From assembly GCF_003473485.1 (NCBI RefSeq), contig NC_053045.1, forward strand, positions 51,688,494 through 51,752,493: 64,000 nt of DNA, read 5' to 3'. Made by a program: the position numbers and the translations under genes. Under the pieces are notes generated by a model. That model searched no databases, had not been told where the DNA came from, and saw nothing but the letters and a program-made list of their open reading frames with translations. Every line of letters starts with the position of its first letter. Position 1 is the stretch's first letter. Positions 36,000-47,036 of the stretch are shown in pieces. This DNA is from Medicago truncatula. Its lineage: Eukaryota > Streptophyta > Magnoliopsida > Fabales > Fabaceae.

Positions 36000-36720
36000 C
36001 CTCCACAGCTGCACAATGCAATAGCTGTGCACTCATTGTCTAAGTAACAAATCCACGTATAAAGTCTACTTTATATTTGGGATGTGATTTTGAGTAGTAT
36101 TTGATGTTGTTCCTTTCTTCTTTCTTTTTTTTTTTTTTAGCTTATGATGTGCATCGTGAGTTAGATCAAGTAGCAAATGCACACATAGTCTGCTTTATCT
36201 TTGGGATGTGTACCATAATCCAGATCAAGTAGCAAATCCACACGCAAAGTCTACTTTATCTTCGGGATGTGATTTTGAGTAGTATTTGATGTTGTTCCTT
36301 TACCTTTTTTTTTTTAGCTTATGATGTGTATTGTGAGTTAGATCAAGTAGCAAATGCACACACAGAGTCTACTTTATCTTTGGGATGTGTACCATGATCC
36401 AGATCAAGTAGCAAATCCACACGCAAAGTCTACTTTATCTTTGGGAAGTGATTCTTGAGTAGTATTTAATGTTTATCCTTTCTTGTTTCTTTTTCTCTTT
36501 TTATCTTATGATGTGTATCGTGAATCAGATCAAGTAGCAAATGCACACGCAAAGTCTCCTTTATCCTTGGGATGTGTACCATGACCCAGAACAAGTTGCA
36601 AATCCATACACAATGTATGCTTTTTCATTGTGATGTGATTCTTTAGTATTTGATATTGTTCCTTTGTTGTTGTTTCAGCTGATGTGTAATATGAGCAAGA
36701 TTAAGTGGTTGATGCACCAA
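36000..36720. repeat. Tandem repeat array, unit about 176-190 bp (left block)
   Basis: The unit contains two half-units starting GATCAAGTAGCAAAT, each followed by (C/G)CACACGCAAAGTCT and CTTTATC(T/C)TTGGGATGTG. One continues GTACCATGA(T/C)CCAGATC, the other GATTTTGAGTAGTATTTGATG and AGCTTATGATGTGTATCGTGAG. TTATGATGTG anchors occur at about 36144, 36320 and 36506. Roughly four units, diverged by substitutions and T-run length. Confidence 0.85.
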
Positions 36721-36756
36721 CAAACTTTTTTTTGGGTGACGTATTTTGGTATACCA

Positions 36757-36791
36757 CCCCCCCCCCCCCCCCAAAAAAAAAAAAAAAAAAA
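36757..36791. repeat. Homopolymer pair C16-A19
   Basis: Sixteen C (36757-36772) are followed directly by nineteen A (36773-36791), with a further A run after one C. Such a junction is prone to sequencing or assembly error. It creates the artefactual minus-strand frame at 36643-36852. Confidence 0.9.
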
Positions 36792-36879
36792 CAAAAAAAA
36801 ATACTTGGAGATTCGCACTTGAAACTTGAAGATTCCTTGGTTCACACCCCAAGCTATTGGATTGGATTAATGAGCTGAT

Positions 36880-38170
36880 GTGGCGTGATGACTTGTTATT
36901 TTTTTATTTTTTAATTTCCACCCGGCTAAACACTACCAAAATCAAGTTAATTGGGTTACCCCCTCTCGTTTACCCTAAAACCTAAAACACAAATTCAAAG
37001 AGTGAGAAGGAGAAGAGTCATACGAAGAAGAGAGGGGAAAGTAGTTCTGGGTTTTGAATACGAACAAGAGTGATTCGAAGCAGACAAAATCGAACGAAGG
37101 GTTTGTTGAATTTTACGAAATTGAAGCAAGACCTAGGAGAAGAAGCAAGTTCGAATTAAGGTTTGCTGGTTTTTGCGATTCTAGGAACGAACGAAGAAAG
37201 AGAAAGCGTTTTTGGATCCGAAGTTAACTCAAGAAGAAAACGAAACTTGTGGTAAGTTATTGTTGTTCGCTTTATCATTATGCATACATGTTTTGTTGTT
37301 GGTAATGTTTATTTATGATAAAGAAATGTATGTTGTGGTCCCAAAAGTCTGAGGCTAGATTCCAATACTGTAGTTTTCCATGTGCAAAACTTGGATTTTT
37401 AGGGTTTATTTATTCTCAGTTGTGTTACCTTTGTAATGTTGATATATTGGGGGTGAAAATTGATGAAGTGCTGACACGTGTCATATAAATATTAATAAAA
37501 AATTATTTTTTTTCTACGGATCATAAGTGTGTTTGATGTTTTTTTCCATCATGGTGGGGAGTTTGTTAGGGATAAATTTATGTTTTATAGAGGATGTGTC
37601 CAAACTGTTGTGTCTAGTATTGATGGTAACAATTGAAGTGTGTCTCATATAGAGAATATTGTGGCTAGTTAGGGATATGAGAAGAAACAGTTTATGGTAT
37701 GAAGTCAAATTGATAGGGTATCTGATGGTTTTTTTTAGGTTAATGAGGACAATGATGTTGATGAAATATCTAGGCATTCTATAGCTCATAAGGAAGATTG
37801 ACATATTTATGTTGAACACAATGAGATAGAAATGTCAAAGTAGTTGAATCTAGTTGCCTAGAGTTGGATGTAGGGTCTGATGTAGAAGTAGAAATATTTA
37901 GTAGTGATGATGATGAAGTTAAAGGTGTGAAGTTTGATGATAGTGAGGATGAAAGAACCACTGCACTTGAAGATGGTTTTGAGATGGTTGAAGTTGAATC
38001 ACCGACTAATGGAACCAACAGAGCCGCAATTAACAACAAGTCAGTAAGAATAGAGATGTGTGGTTTCAAATCTCCTAAGAAAAAAACTAGTGGTACGGTG
38101 AATGTTCTTGCACCCGTTTTTGTTTTGATGGATGGGAAAGGAAAGAAAGTATAAGAAGAAAGAGATGAAG
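36880..38170 (+). mobile_element. Decayed Mutator-like (MULE) transposase, N-terminal part
   Basis: From about 37541 the plus strand reads FFHHGGEFVRDKFMFYRG and VQTVVSSIDGN, the start of plant MuDR-type transposases. Stops and at least one frame change interrupt it before an open acidic stretch at 37864-38154 (SSDDDEVKG, DSEDERTTALEDGFEMVE), also typical of these proteins. The upstream segment (36960-37260) is A/G-rich and ends in a good donor (GTAAGT at about 37251), so it may be the old 5' UTR and first intron. The catalytic DDE region is absent. It sits between two blocks of the same tandem repeat. Confidence 0.7.
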
Positions 38171-38179
38171 AGTACTTTA

Positions 38180-38710
38180 GTGACCTAGATCAAGTAGCAA
38201 ATCCACACGCAAAGTCTACTTTATCCTTGAGATGTGATTCTTGAGTAGTATTTGATGTTGTTCCTTTCTTGTTTCTTTTTCTCTTTTTCGCTTATAATGT
38301 GTATCGTGAGCCAAATCAAGTAGCAAATGCACACGCAAAGTCTGTTTTATCCTTGAGATGTGTACCATGACCTAGATCAAGTAGCAAATCCACACGCAAA
38401 GTCTGCTTTATCATTGGGATGTGATTCTTAAGTAGTATTTGATATTGTTCCTTTCTTGTTTATTTTCCTCTTTTTAGCTTATAATGTGTATCATGGGTCA
38501 GATCAAGTAGCAAATGCACACGCAAAGTCTGCTTTATCCTTGGTATGTGTACCATGATCCAGATCTAGTAGCAAATCCACACGCAAAGTCTACTTTATCT
38601 TTGAGATTTGATTATTGAGTAGTATTTGATGTTGTTCCTTTCTTGTTTCTCTTCCTGGTATGAGCTTATGATCTGTATCGTGAGCCAGATTAAGTGGTTG
38701 ATGTTCGGCA
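38180..38710. repeat. Tandem repeat array (right block)
   Basis: This block has the same units, in the same orientation, as the block at 36.0-36.7 kb; it begins within a half-unit (GATCAAGTAGCAAATCCACA at 38188). CTTAT(A/G)AT anchors lie at about 38290, 38478 and 38664, a period near 187 bp. Further decayed pieces with CACACGC(A/G)ATG and an inverted ACTTTGCGTGTGG follow at 38820-38960. Confidence 0.85.
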
Positions 38711-39079
38711 ATATTTGTTTTATCATAAAATGCGGTTGTCGAGTTGTATTTTTATGTCACTTTTTTCCTATTAGTGATTTCCCTCTTTTTTGCCTACCAT
38801 TTAGTTTGTGAGTCGAATCAAGTATTTGATATCGTTTAGTGATATAAGTTTAGGTATTTGAATCCACACGCGATGACTTTGCTATTTGATCTGGGATAAA
38901 ATGGACTTTGCGTGTGGGATGTTGTTCTTGAATCCACACGCAATGTCACTAAACTTATATGAAGTATTTGAGTCGAATCAAGTAAATTAACCAAAAAATG
39001 TTGTTGTAGTCGTACAAAAACATATATATAAAACGTATAAAAAAATATTTAAATATGAGTTAAATTTATAAAAGAATAT

Positions 39080-39258
39080 AGTTTAATTGTGGTGCATTGA
39101 CGGTCCAATACTATTTTGCACACACAACCAATCAAAACATTCTGAATTATCACGTCAATTAATTATTTTAATTTATGTGTGTCAAACATGACAATTAATG
39201 TTTTGATTGGTTGTGTGTGCAAAAATGTTTTGAACTGTCAACCCACCACAATTAAACT
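39080..39258. mobile_element. MITE upstream of the first CRAL-TRIO gene
   Basis: AGTTTAATTGTGGTG (39080) pairs with CACCACAATTAAACT (to 39258). Inner TTTTGCACACACAACCAATC pairs with GATTGGTTGTGTGTGCAAAA. The element is 179 bp, about 190 bp upstream of the start codon. Flanks do not show a clear target duplication. Confidence 0.75.
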
Positions 39259-39369
39259 CTTAAATATTATTTTCATAAAAATAAATTTTTATTTTCTTAA
39301 AATATGTTGTTAATAACAAAAAGACACACAATAACAATTTTTATATAAAACGTATGTTCATGTTACTAG

Positions 39370-39377
39370 TATTTATA
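39370..39377 (+). promoter_or_regulatory. Candidate TATA box
   Basis: TATTTATA lies 75 bp upstream of the start codon of the first CRAL-TRIO gene, which would place transcription start near 39400-39410. In AT-rich DNA this is only suggestive; the second copy has no equivalent at that distance. Confidence 0.35.
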
Positions 39378-39451
39378 GGGGGAAATATAGAACTTGAAGA
39401 AACACAGAGTTGGAAGAAAACAGAAGGTGAGAGGAGGAGACATTGAACTGA

Positions 39452-41407
39452 ATGGCGTTGTTTCGTGTCAAACCAACCACCACTCTTCCTCGTCTTTCTT
39501 CAACAATTTCCCTTCGAACCAAATTCGTAGTTCGGAGCTGCAACCTTCAGTTCCAAAGTCAACCCAATGACTCCCAAAAGGTTCTTCTTTCTTTCACTCT
39601 TTTCAATGATTCATTTAATTCCTATGCCAAAAACAATTATTCAACTTACATAATCAAACTTTCTTAACTTCTTAAAGGGTATATCATAATGTGATTATTA
39701 TTTTTCTTGAAAATTTTGCAGTTAGTTCTGGAAGTCAAAGAGAGGCTTGAAAAAGATCATTATAGTCTTCCTGTTGGTAGAAATGGTAGGGATGACGAAG
39801 ATATGATACAATGGTTTCTGAAAGATCGCAAGTTTGATGTTGAAGAAGCTGTTTCGAAGTTGACTAAAGCCATTGTATCCTTCTTTTCATCATATTTATA
39901 TGATCATTCATTTTCAATGTTTACTATGCTTTGTTGAGAAGATGAAACTTGAAAATGAGCTCTAATTTTCAATTTGTTTATTTTCTACTTTATTGAATTA
40001 TGTTATAGCAACGACATTTCTGTCCAAAGGCGTGTCTAACATGTGTGTGCGCGCGCGCGACACATGTCCAACACCGGAAACATTTGATCATATTTAAGTA
40101 TTCTTTTCTTCAAATTAGTCGTGTTTACGAGTCATTGTTAGCGTCGTGTCAAGGCCATATAGGTTATCATATTATTGTTGTTGGCATTGATATTTTATTC
40201 AAAATTTTCCACCTTTTCCAGTTCCAGTTATCACCTACTTAAGCTACAAGACCCTCCATGTTTGCAAATTTTATGTACTTGTTGTTACTTTACATTCTAC
40301 TTTAATAGAGATGGCGTCAAGATTTTGAGGTGTCTGAATTGACTGAAGAAGCCATCAAAGATATCTCTCAAACTGAAAAAGCATATGTACATGACTTTCT
40401 AGATATCAACAACAGACCTGTGCTTGTGGTGGAAGCATCAAAGCATTTTCCTAAAGTAAGTGTAGATTTTGTTGTGATTAATCATAGCATGTATGATATT
40501 ATTGAAAGAAAAAAACAAGATATTAAGTCTTTCAGTTGGCACCACTCAGCACAATCTATGTCTACTATCTTGCATATATTATAGTGAATATGTCCATTAC
40601 AATCAAGATGAATATTTATGCCACAGGAACAGGACCCTGCAGATGATCAAAGGCTGTGTGTTTTCTTGATTGAGAAGGCATTGAGTAAGCTTCCCACTGG
40701 GGAAGAGCAAATACTTGCAATATTTGATCTGAGAGGTTTTGGTCCAGAAAATGCTGATTTTAAATTCTTGGCATTCTTGGTAATGTTTTTTCTACTATCT
40801 GTCAAATATTTTTAGTTGAAAAATATGCAGTTTCATCCCCGATATTGCTTGAAATAAAAGTTCAAAAGCATCATAAAATAAAATCTAATATTTCTTTATT
40901 TTTGGCAGTTTAATGTATTCTACAATTACTATCCCAATCGATTGTCTCAAGTATTATTCGTGGATGCTCCTGCTGTGTTTAAGCCATTTTGGAGGCTTAT
41001 GAAGAAGTTGTTAAAATCACATGCTTCTCAGGTAAGCGTTAGCAATTAATACTAGTATTGTCTGTGTATAGTACGCTAAGGGTGGAGATCGAAACTTCAA
41101 TCTCTTTATTACTTCACTTTGCAATTTTTTCATCAAGTCACCAAGTCAACTTTATATCCCCAATTAATGTGTTATATTGGTGGGAGAGTTGGACACCTGA
41201 CATTTTTATGATTCATACCTCTATAACATTCTTATCACATTTTGAATCGGAAAAAAAAATCAAAAGATCATGTAGGATTATTTTTAGCATTGTTTGACAT
41301 GATTGGTCTATTTTTATTTTCCTTTACAGGTTAAATTTTGCTCTGCAGAAACTCTGAAGAAAGAATATTTTACAGATGAGACTTTGCCACCAAACTTCAG
41401 AGATTGA
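39452..41407 (+). CDS. CRAL-TRIO (Sec14-like) domain protein, plastid-type, copy 1
   Basis: Six exons: 39452-39580, 39722-39874, 40309-40455, 40627-40779, 40909-41031, 41330-41407. All are phase 0 with GT-AG introns; the protein is 260 aa. The first exon (43 aa, rich in R, S, T and lacking acidic residues until the end) looks like a chloroplast transit peptide. Next come a helical CRAL-TRIO-N-like region ([24 protein letters not shown]) and the lipid-binding CRAL-TRIO fold ([44 protein letters not shown]). Sec14-family proteins bind or transfer phosphoinositides or other lipids; no ligand can be inferred here. Its tandem partner lies 2.7 kb downstream with identical exon sizes except the first. 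The 3' UTR is also partly shared. Confidence 0.92.
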
Positions 41408-41984
41408 AAGTTATTTTTGGAAGATATTGAAATTGCAGTCATTGAGGAATCTAAGAAGAACTATGGTGGAGATAAGGGAATTATATTACTGGGTTGAAAT
41501 TGAAATCAACTCATTTTAAGGCTAATACCATATAGAGGCAATAGTGAAGAGTCAAATTCCTGTACCTGGAATGTGTTGTTTATGCGACCTAGTCCAGAGG
41601 AGGAATGCATTTTTACTTTATTGCTTTTTTTTTTGGGTATATTTTCATTTTATATTTGCAAAAATATCTCGTGTATAAGTGTGGTACAAAATGGCAGTAT
41701 GCAATGTCTGTATAAATAACTTGTTGAGTAAGCAAGTGTGCATTTAATCTCAAAACAAAATTTTATTCACATAATATTTCTAAGAGTTTCTTTAAGTTTT
41801 ATCTCCTAAATTGATCCAATTGAGTGAGTGAAATCAAACAAAACTTGAATGCATTTTGTTCTAACAACGATATCTAGAGTTATTGGTTCCAATCATGGCA
41901 TCTCAACGATATCTAGAAGGAACCAATAACTCCTAAATTGATCCAATTGAATGAGTGTGAGATCAATCGAAGCTTGCATATGAA
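41408..41984. other. 3' flank with small inverted and direct repeats
   Basis: CTCCTAAATTGATCCAATTGA occurs at about 41801 and 41930. Between them GTTATTGGTTCC (about 41879) pairs with GGAACCAATAAC (about 41919) next to two copies of ACGATATCTAGA. This local rearrangement lies just before the copia fragment. No coding sequence is seen. Confidence 0.6.
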
Positions 41985-42840
41985 GATGAAGACACAAAAA
42001 CTGTGATGCTGATGGTAACCTCAAAAGACGATGAAGTTGGTTCAAATTTATGATACTTAGATGCTGGATGCTTTACACACATGACAGGAAGGAAAATTTG
42101 TTTTATCAATCTTGATGAGACAACGAAGAGAAATGTGAAACTTTCGTATCGTAGAGCTCACTTACTGAAGAAAGTGTTGGTGAAGTTTTGATTCAAAGAA
42201 AATATGGAAATCATTCAAGAATCTCAGAAGTATTGTTTGTTCTTGGGATGAAGTGTGACCTTATAGAATTGGTCAATTACTTGAAAAGGGCTACAAGATG
42301 ATCACCAAGGGAAAACAACTCAAAGTGTATGATAGCAAGAGTATTACTCGTCTTAAAAGTACATTTGCCAATAAGAAATTAGGAAGCTGTAACATCTTAA
42401 GAACGTAATGAAGTATACTTTGATGGTGAAGTAGTGCATCTGGTATTTTTTGTAGATACTGAACTGGTAAGTTATGAATCTGCCATGAAAGACTCAACTC
42501 TCAAGGTGGATTAATGCTAGCTATGAAGGAAGAGCTTAATTCAATTGAGAAAATCAAACATGGGAGCTAGTCAATCTACCAGTTGAGAAGAAAGCGATAA
42601 GTGTGAAGTGGATGTGTAAAGTGAAGCAGAATTCAAGTGGAGGAGTGACCAAATACAAGGCTAGACTTAAATCTAGAGGATTCTTGCAGAGAGCAGGGAT
42701 ATATTTTGGTGAAGATTTTGCGCCTGTTTCTAGAATTAAAACTATAACAATTGCAGTAACTATTACAAGTTTGGAACAATGCCACATATTTTAAATGGAC
42801 GTAAAATAAACATTCTTGAATGGACCTATTTATGAGGAGG
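41985..42840 (+). mobile_element. Decayed Ty1-copia pol fragment
   Basis: Plus-strand reading with stops and frame changes. It begins with the copia protease region (YLDAGCFTHMTGRK, where the family has D-S/T-G; about 42050-42100), then the pre-integrase region (GYKMITKGKQLKVYDS, about 42290-42340). It then jumps to the start of reverse transcriptase (NQTWELVNLPVEKKAISVKW, then YKARLKSRGF and FAPVSRIKT, about 42555-42745). The integrase core between these is missing, and no LTRs were recognised. It sits between the two CRAL-TRIO copies. Not a host gene. Confidence 0.8.
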
Positions 42841-43387
42841 TATATAATGACTAACCACCAAGATTTGAGTTGAAAAGTAGTAAATGAATAAAAAAAAAAA
42901 GTTGAAGTCTTACAAAAACATATATAAAAAAAGCAATCACACAAGGGTGTTAATTTACACTCACTAAGGAGAGTTTTGCTTACCTTTGCGATCATATTGG
43001 CTTGAAGGATCCGTCTATACAATTGTGCGCGTAAAAGATACTATATTAAAGCTAAAAATTACACTCATAAGTTACAACGCAATTTTACCAAAACCTTTGT
43101 CTAATAACTTTTTTATATTTTGATTTGGTATTGGGTGATCAGAGGAATAAGTTTCAACGAGAGGTAAATAAAATTTGATAAATAATTCTCTCAATGCAGT
43201 TGCACCCATATGGTTTTACATTTGTCAAATTTTATTTACCTCTTGTCCAAACTCGGATCATCACAACGGTTTTTGCTGACAACTAGAGGGTTAAGACAAA
43301 AGAAAATAAGTTTTTCATTCTAATCTTCTCAAAAAAGTTTTTCATATTAATGCTTATTTGATATTATCGTTTTGATAATATACAAAA

Positions 43388-43540
43388 GAGTAGTGATATT
43401 TGTACAACTCTTTTGTACAACCTTTATGACAACCTTGTTTTTCTATCTTTTGATTTGTCAAAAATAATAGAGAGAATAAAAATATGAAAGAGAAAGTTGT
43501 CAAAAAATTGTTAGAAAATGGTTGTACAAATATTATTTTT
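43388..43540. mobile_element. MITE with ATTTGTACAAC ends
   Basis: GTGATATTTGTACAAC at the left pairs with GTTGTACAAATATTA at the right. Inner TATGACAAC / GTTGTCA and TTTTTCTATC / GAGAGAATAAAA-type sequences support a short foldback. No clean target duplication was seen. Confidence 0.6.
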
Positions 43541-43790
43541 TTATACAAAATGTTAAGAACACTCTCTCTAACATTCGTGTGGATCTCAGTATTCACCACT
43601 TTATGTAGATCTATTTTCAATGTGTGATATCAATATAGATTCCACTTAATAAAATAACGAGTATGAGAAAGAGTGTCCATAACACTCATCTCCGATCACA
43701 ATTAAAAAAATTAAAAAAAAAATTAAATTAAATTCTTTGAATATATAATGTATTTGGTGTATCTAAATCTAAAGAAAAACAAATATATAA

Positions 43791-43974
43791 ATAAGAAAAG
43801 GATTTTTCTAACATGTTAAGGATACTAAAGTAGTAAGTTTATATTGGAACTTGTGTATTTTACATTAAATATATATTCTTTTTTATAACAAGTGTGATTT
43901 TCAATAAAAAGTTGCTTCTTTTAGTATCCTTAACATGGTCAAATTTGCACATGTTAGAAAAATCCATAAGAAAA
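43791..43974. mobile_element. MULE-type MITE with perfect 9-bp target duplication
   Basis: The element is 43800-43965 (166 bp). Ends GGATTTTTCTAACATG and CATGTTAGAAAAATCC are perfect inverted repeats, followed inward by TTAAGGATACTAAAG / TTTAGTATCCTTAA. The right arm carries an extra stretch of about 14 bp. ATAAGAAAA lies directly outside both ends (43791-43799, 43966-43974). It is about 150 bp upstream of the second CRAL-TRIO gene and absent from the matching place at the first copy. Confidence 0.85.
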
Positions 43975-44115
43975 TAATAATTTTGATGTACCTCGAAAAG
44001 CTTTTAAACTATCAAGTATCAACGACCTTAAATCATTATTTGGAGCACAGATGCGGTGGGTGTGGATAGAGAGACAGACAGGGTTGGAAGAAACAAGAAA
44101 CTGACACTAAATTGA

Positions 44116-47036
44116 ATGGCGCTAGTTCGTGTGTACCCAACAGCCACCACTCTTCCTCGCCTTGCTTCATCACTTTCCCTTGGAACCAAATTTGTGGTTC
44201 GAAGCTCTTCTAACCTTCAACTCCAAATGCAGCCCAATGACTCACGCAAGGTTCCTCCTTCTTTCACTCTTTATCCCTATCTCAATTACAATTATTCAAC
44301 TTACGGAGTGAAACTCTCTTAACATCTAAAAGGGTATATCAAAATGTGATTACTTTTTTGTTTGTTCATATTTTTTAGTTAATTCTGGAAGTGAAGGACA
44401 AGCTTGAAAAAGAATATTATAGTCTTCCCGTTGGTAGAAATGGTAGGGATGATGAAGATATGATATTATGGTTTCTGAAAGATCGCAAATTTGATGTTGA
44501 AGAAGCTGTTTCCAAGTTGACTAAAGCCATTGTATCCTTCTTCTTATCATAATTATAGCATCATTAATTTTCAATTTGTTTATTAGTAATTTAGAGTTTG
44601 CTTTATTGAGGAGGTGGAACTGGGAAATGAGTGAAAATCGGTGTATTCTAGTTTCTGCTTTCATGTGCTATCATCTATGTAGCATCTATATTTAAGACCC
44701 AAGGCATGTCCAATGTTTGTGGTTAAGTGTCTCACATTGGATGAGATAAAGACTAAATATATATTTATAAGTGAGGGCAACCCTCATCTTACAAGCCGGT
44801 TTTGTATGGTTGAGTTTGACCCAGCTCAAATTTTAAGATAGTATCAAAGATTATTCAAGATCCGTTGGGCCACCTGCTATCAGGTCACGCTCCAGATGTC
44901 CATTTTCGGGCGTGAAGGGGTGTGTCGAGAATAGGCATGAACATAAGTTTATAAGTGGGGGCAGTCCTCACCTTATAAGTTGGTATTGTAGGGTTGAGTT
45001 AGACTCAACCCAAATTTTAATATTTGTGTCCATCAACATGAGTTACACTACACTGACACATTTGATTACTTTCATTTCCTTGTATTACCGATCTCTATGT
45101 ATCGGTATCAGTGTCTTGTTTGATCTGTCTCACTGAATCATAGGTATCATACTCTTGTTAATATTGATTTTTATGTACTTGTTACTTTCCCTTCTACATT
45201 ATTAGAAATGGCGTCAAGATTTTGAGGTGTCTAAATTGACCGAAGAATCTGTTAAAGATGTTGCTCAAACTGGAAAAGCCTATATTCATGACTTTCTAGA
45301 TATCAATGACAGACCTGTGCTTGTGGTGGTCGCAGCGAAGCATTTTCCTAAAGTAAGTGTAGAAGGTTATAAGTTGTAGTAGTTAATATTTAAACCCTTT
45401 TATAATTACTTTATATCATTCATTTTTTATATTCTCTGAAACAATCAAAGAGAATATAAATGTGGTTAAATTAATGAAACTAAAACTTTCTCTAGGCTAA
45501 TTATTTATAATTAATGATTTCTCCTGGGCACACTGATTAGTAACAAAAACCTACCAGTGTGTGTCAATAGATCTTAAATTTAAGGGATTTGATTGCTTAA
45601 CTTCACATAAATAATTATGTCACAGGCACAGGACCCTGCGGACGATGAGAAGTTATGTGTTTTCTTAATTGAGAAGGCATTGAGTAAGCTTCCAACTGGG
45701 AAAGAACAGATACTTGGAATATTTGATCTTAGAGGTTTTGGTACAGAAAATGCTGATCTTAAATACTTAACATTCTTGGTATGTTTCGTTTACTATCTGC
45801 CAAATATCGGTAATTAGAACTCCACGGTGGCAATGCCTAACTTGATTTGTGCTCATGAATTACATTACCTTGCTGAAAATAAATGGTTCCAAGAGCTGAC
45901 AGCGTCATGAAATCTAACATGTTTCTTTACTTTGGGCAGTTTAATGTGTTCTATTATTACTATCCCAAGCGACTGTCTCAAGTACTATTTGTGGATGCTC
46001 CTTTTGTGTTTAAACCAATTTGGCAGCTTACCAAGCCGATGTTAAAATCATATTCTTCTCTGGTAAGTTTTACAGATTTTGAATGTTCATGTTTTCTATA
46101 TAAGAAAAAACTGGTATTCTTCCCTTTGTAATGAAGTGTAGCTTATATATGTCTGGATCATTTTTTTATCTTTCTCACTGAATTATGTACACTTTCGCTC
46201 TACTTATTATATTTGACTTTTGCATTTTTAATCATGGCATGGCAAGTATACTCAAGATTTAAGATGGTTTTATTGTTTGATTAAGTTATTTATGGTCAAT
46301 ATTCAAATTAAGACGTTATTGGGGGTAGAGAGAAGTAGGAGGTAATTGCCCACTGTGGGGGTAACCCTGATGTTGGTAGCCAACCATGCCATTGACCTTG
46401 TGAATTTGAGGTTCAAGTCTTAGAACCTCCCTTTTAAGATCAGGTGGTTCCATACCATAATCATCAGGTGTGCTAGACAATGATTCTATCCACGAGTTCT
46501 TCTTTTCTTTGGGATGGCAAGCATATTTATAATTTTAAATTGTGACCAGTAAGTCGATTAGAAGAACATCTTACATTTTTGCTTATGTAGTATTACTGCA
46601 TTAGACGTAGCTTTTTTATTTAACAGAACATGCCAACCTTTGACATAGTAATGTGTTGTATGTATTCTTAGTATATATTATGCTAGGGGTGGGGATCATA
46701 CCCTCGAGATCCTTAACTCTCTCACTCGAACCACCAAGTTAACTTTATATCCCTAGTTTATGTTTATATTAGTGGGTGGAGTTGAACACTAACCTTATAT
46801 CACTCCAATCTTATTTTTCTCCCCCAAACCAACTCATTCACCTTATAACTCCTGTTTGGGCATAAGATTGTTGACTCACATTTTGAAGTGAAACAAAATC
46901 AAAAGATCATTTTCAGCACTGTTTGACATGGCTGCTCCATTTTCATTTTCTTTTACAGGTAAGATTCTGCTCTGCAGAGACTGTGAGGAAGGAATATTTT
47001 ACAAGTGAAACTTTGCCACCTAACTTCAGAGATTGA
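44116..47036 (+). CDS. CRAL-TRIO (Sec14-like) domain protein, plastid-type, copy 2
   Basis: Six exons: 44116-44250, 44379-44531, 45206-45352, 45626-45778, 45940-46062, 46959-47036. All phase 0; 262 aa. Exons 2-6 have the same lengths as in copy 1, and the proteins align end to end; exon 1 is longer by two codons. Features are those of copy 1: a basic transit-peptide-like exon 1, [65 protein letters not shown], and the same ending ETLPPNFRD. Intron 2 is longer than in copy 1 because of a TRIM insertion, and intron 5 is 896 bp against 298. All splice sites and the frame are intact, so both copies look functional. Confidence 0.92.
44718..45020 (+). mobile_element. TRIM-type retrotransposon in intron 2 of CRAL-TRIO copy 2
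   Basis: Direct repeats at about 44718-44835 and 44921-45020 share TTATAAGTG(A/G)GGGCA, CCTCA(T/C)CTTA and CAAATTTTAA. Inside the left repeat's end is TAGTATCAAAGA (44839-44850), a mutated initiator-Met primer site, followed by GGGCCACCTGCTATCAGGT, also found in the TRIM at 27.3 kb. The purine run GAAGGGG precedes the right repeat. Same family as the 27.3-kb copy, same orientation as the host gene. Confidence 0.75.
46331..46500 (+). mobile_element. Possible SINE in intron 5 of CRAL-TRIO copy 2
   Basis: GATGTTGGTAGCCAACC is followed by GAGGTTCAAGTCTTAG (B-box-like, about 46409-46424). This resembles a tRNA-derived head, and this stretch accounts for part of the extra intron length relative to copy 1. 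No target duplication was found. Confidence 0.4.

Noticed and set aside
36643..36852. Glycine-run minus-strand frame
   Set aside because: Produced by the C16-A19 homopolymer.
37864..38154. Acidic 96-aa protein as a separate gene
   Set aside because: It continues a decayed MuDR-type N-terminus and matches the acidic linker of such transposases.
40040..40065. Alternating GTGTGTGCGCGCGCG tract as a Z-DNA regulatory site
   Set aside because: Short simple repeat within an intron; no evidence beyond base pattern.
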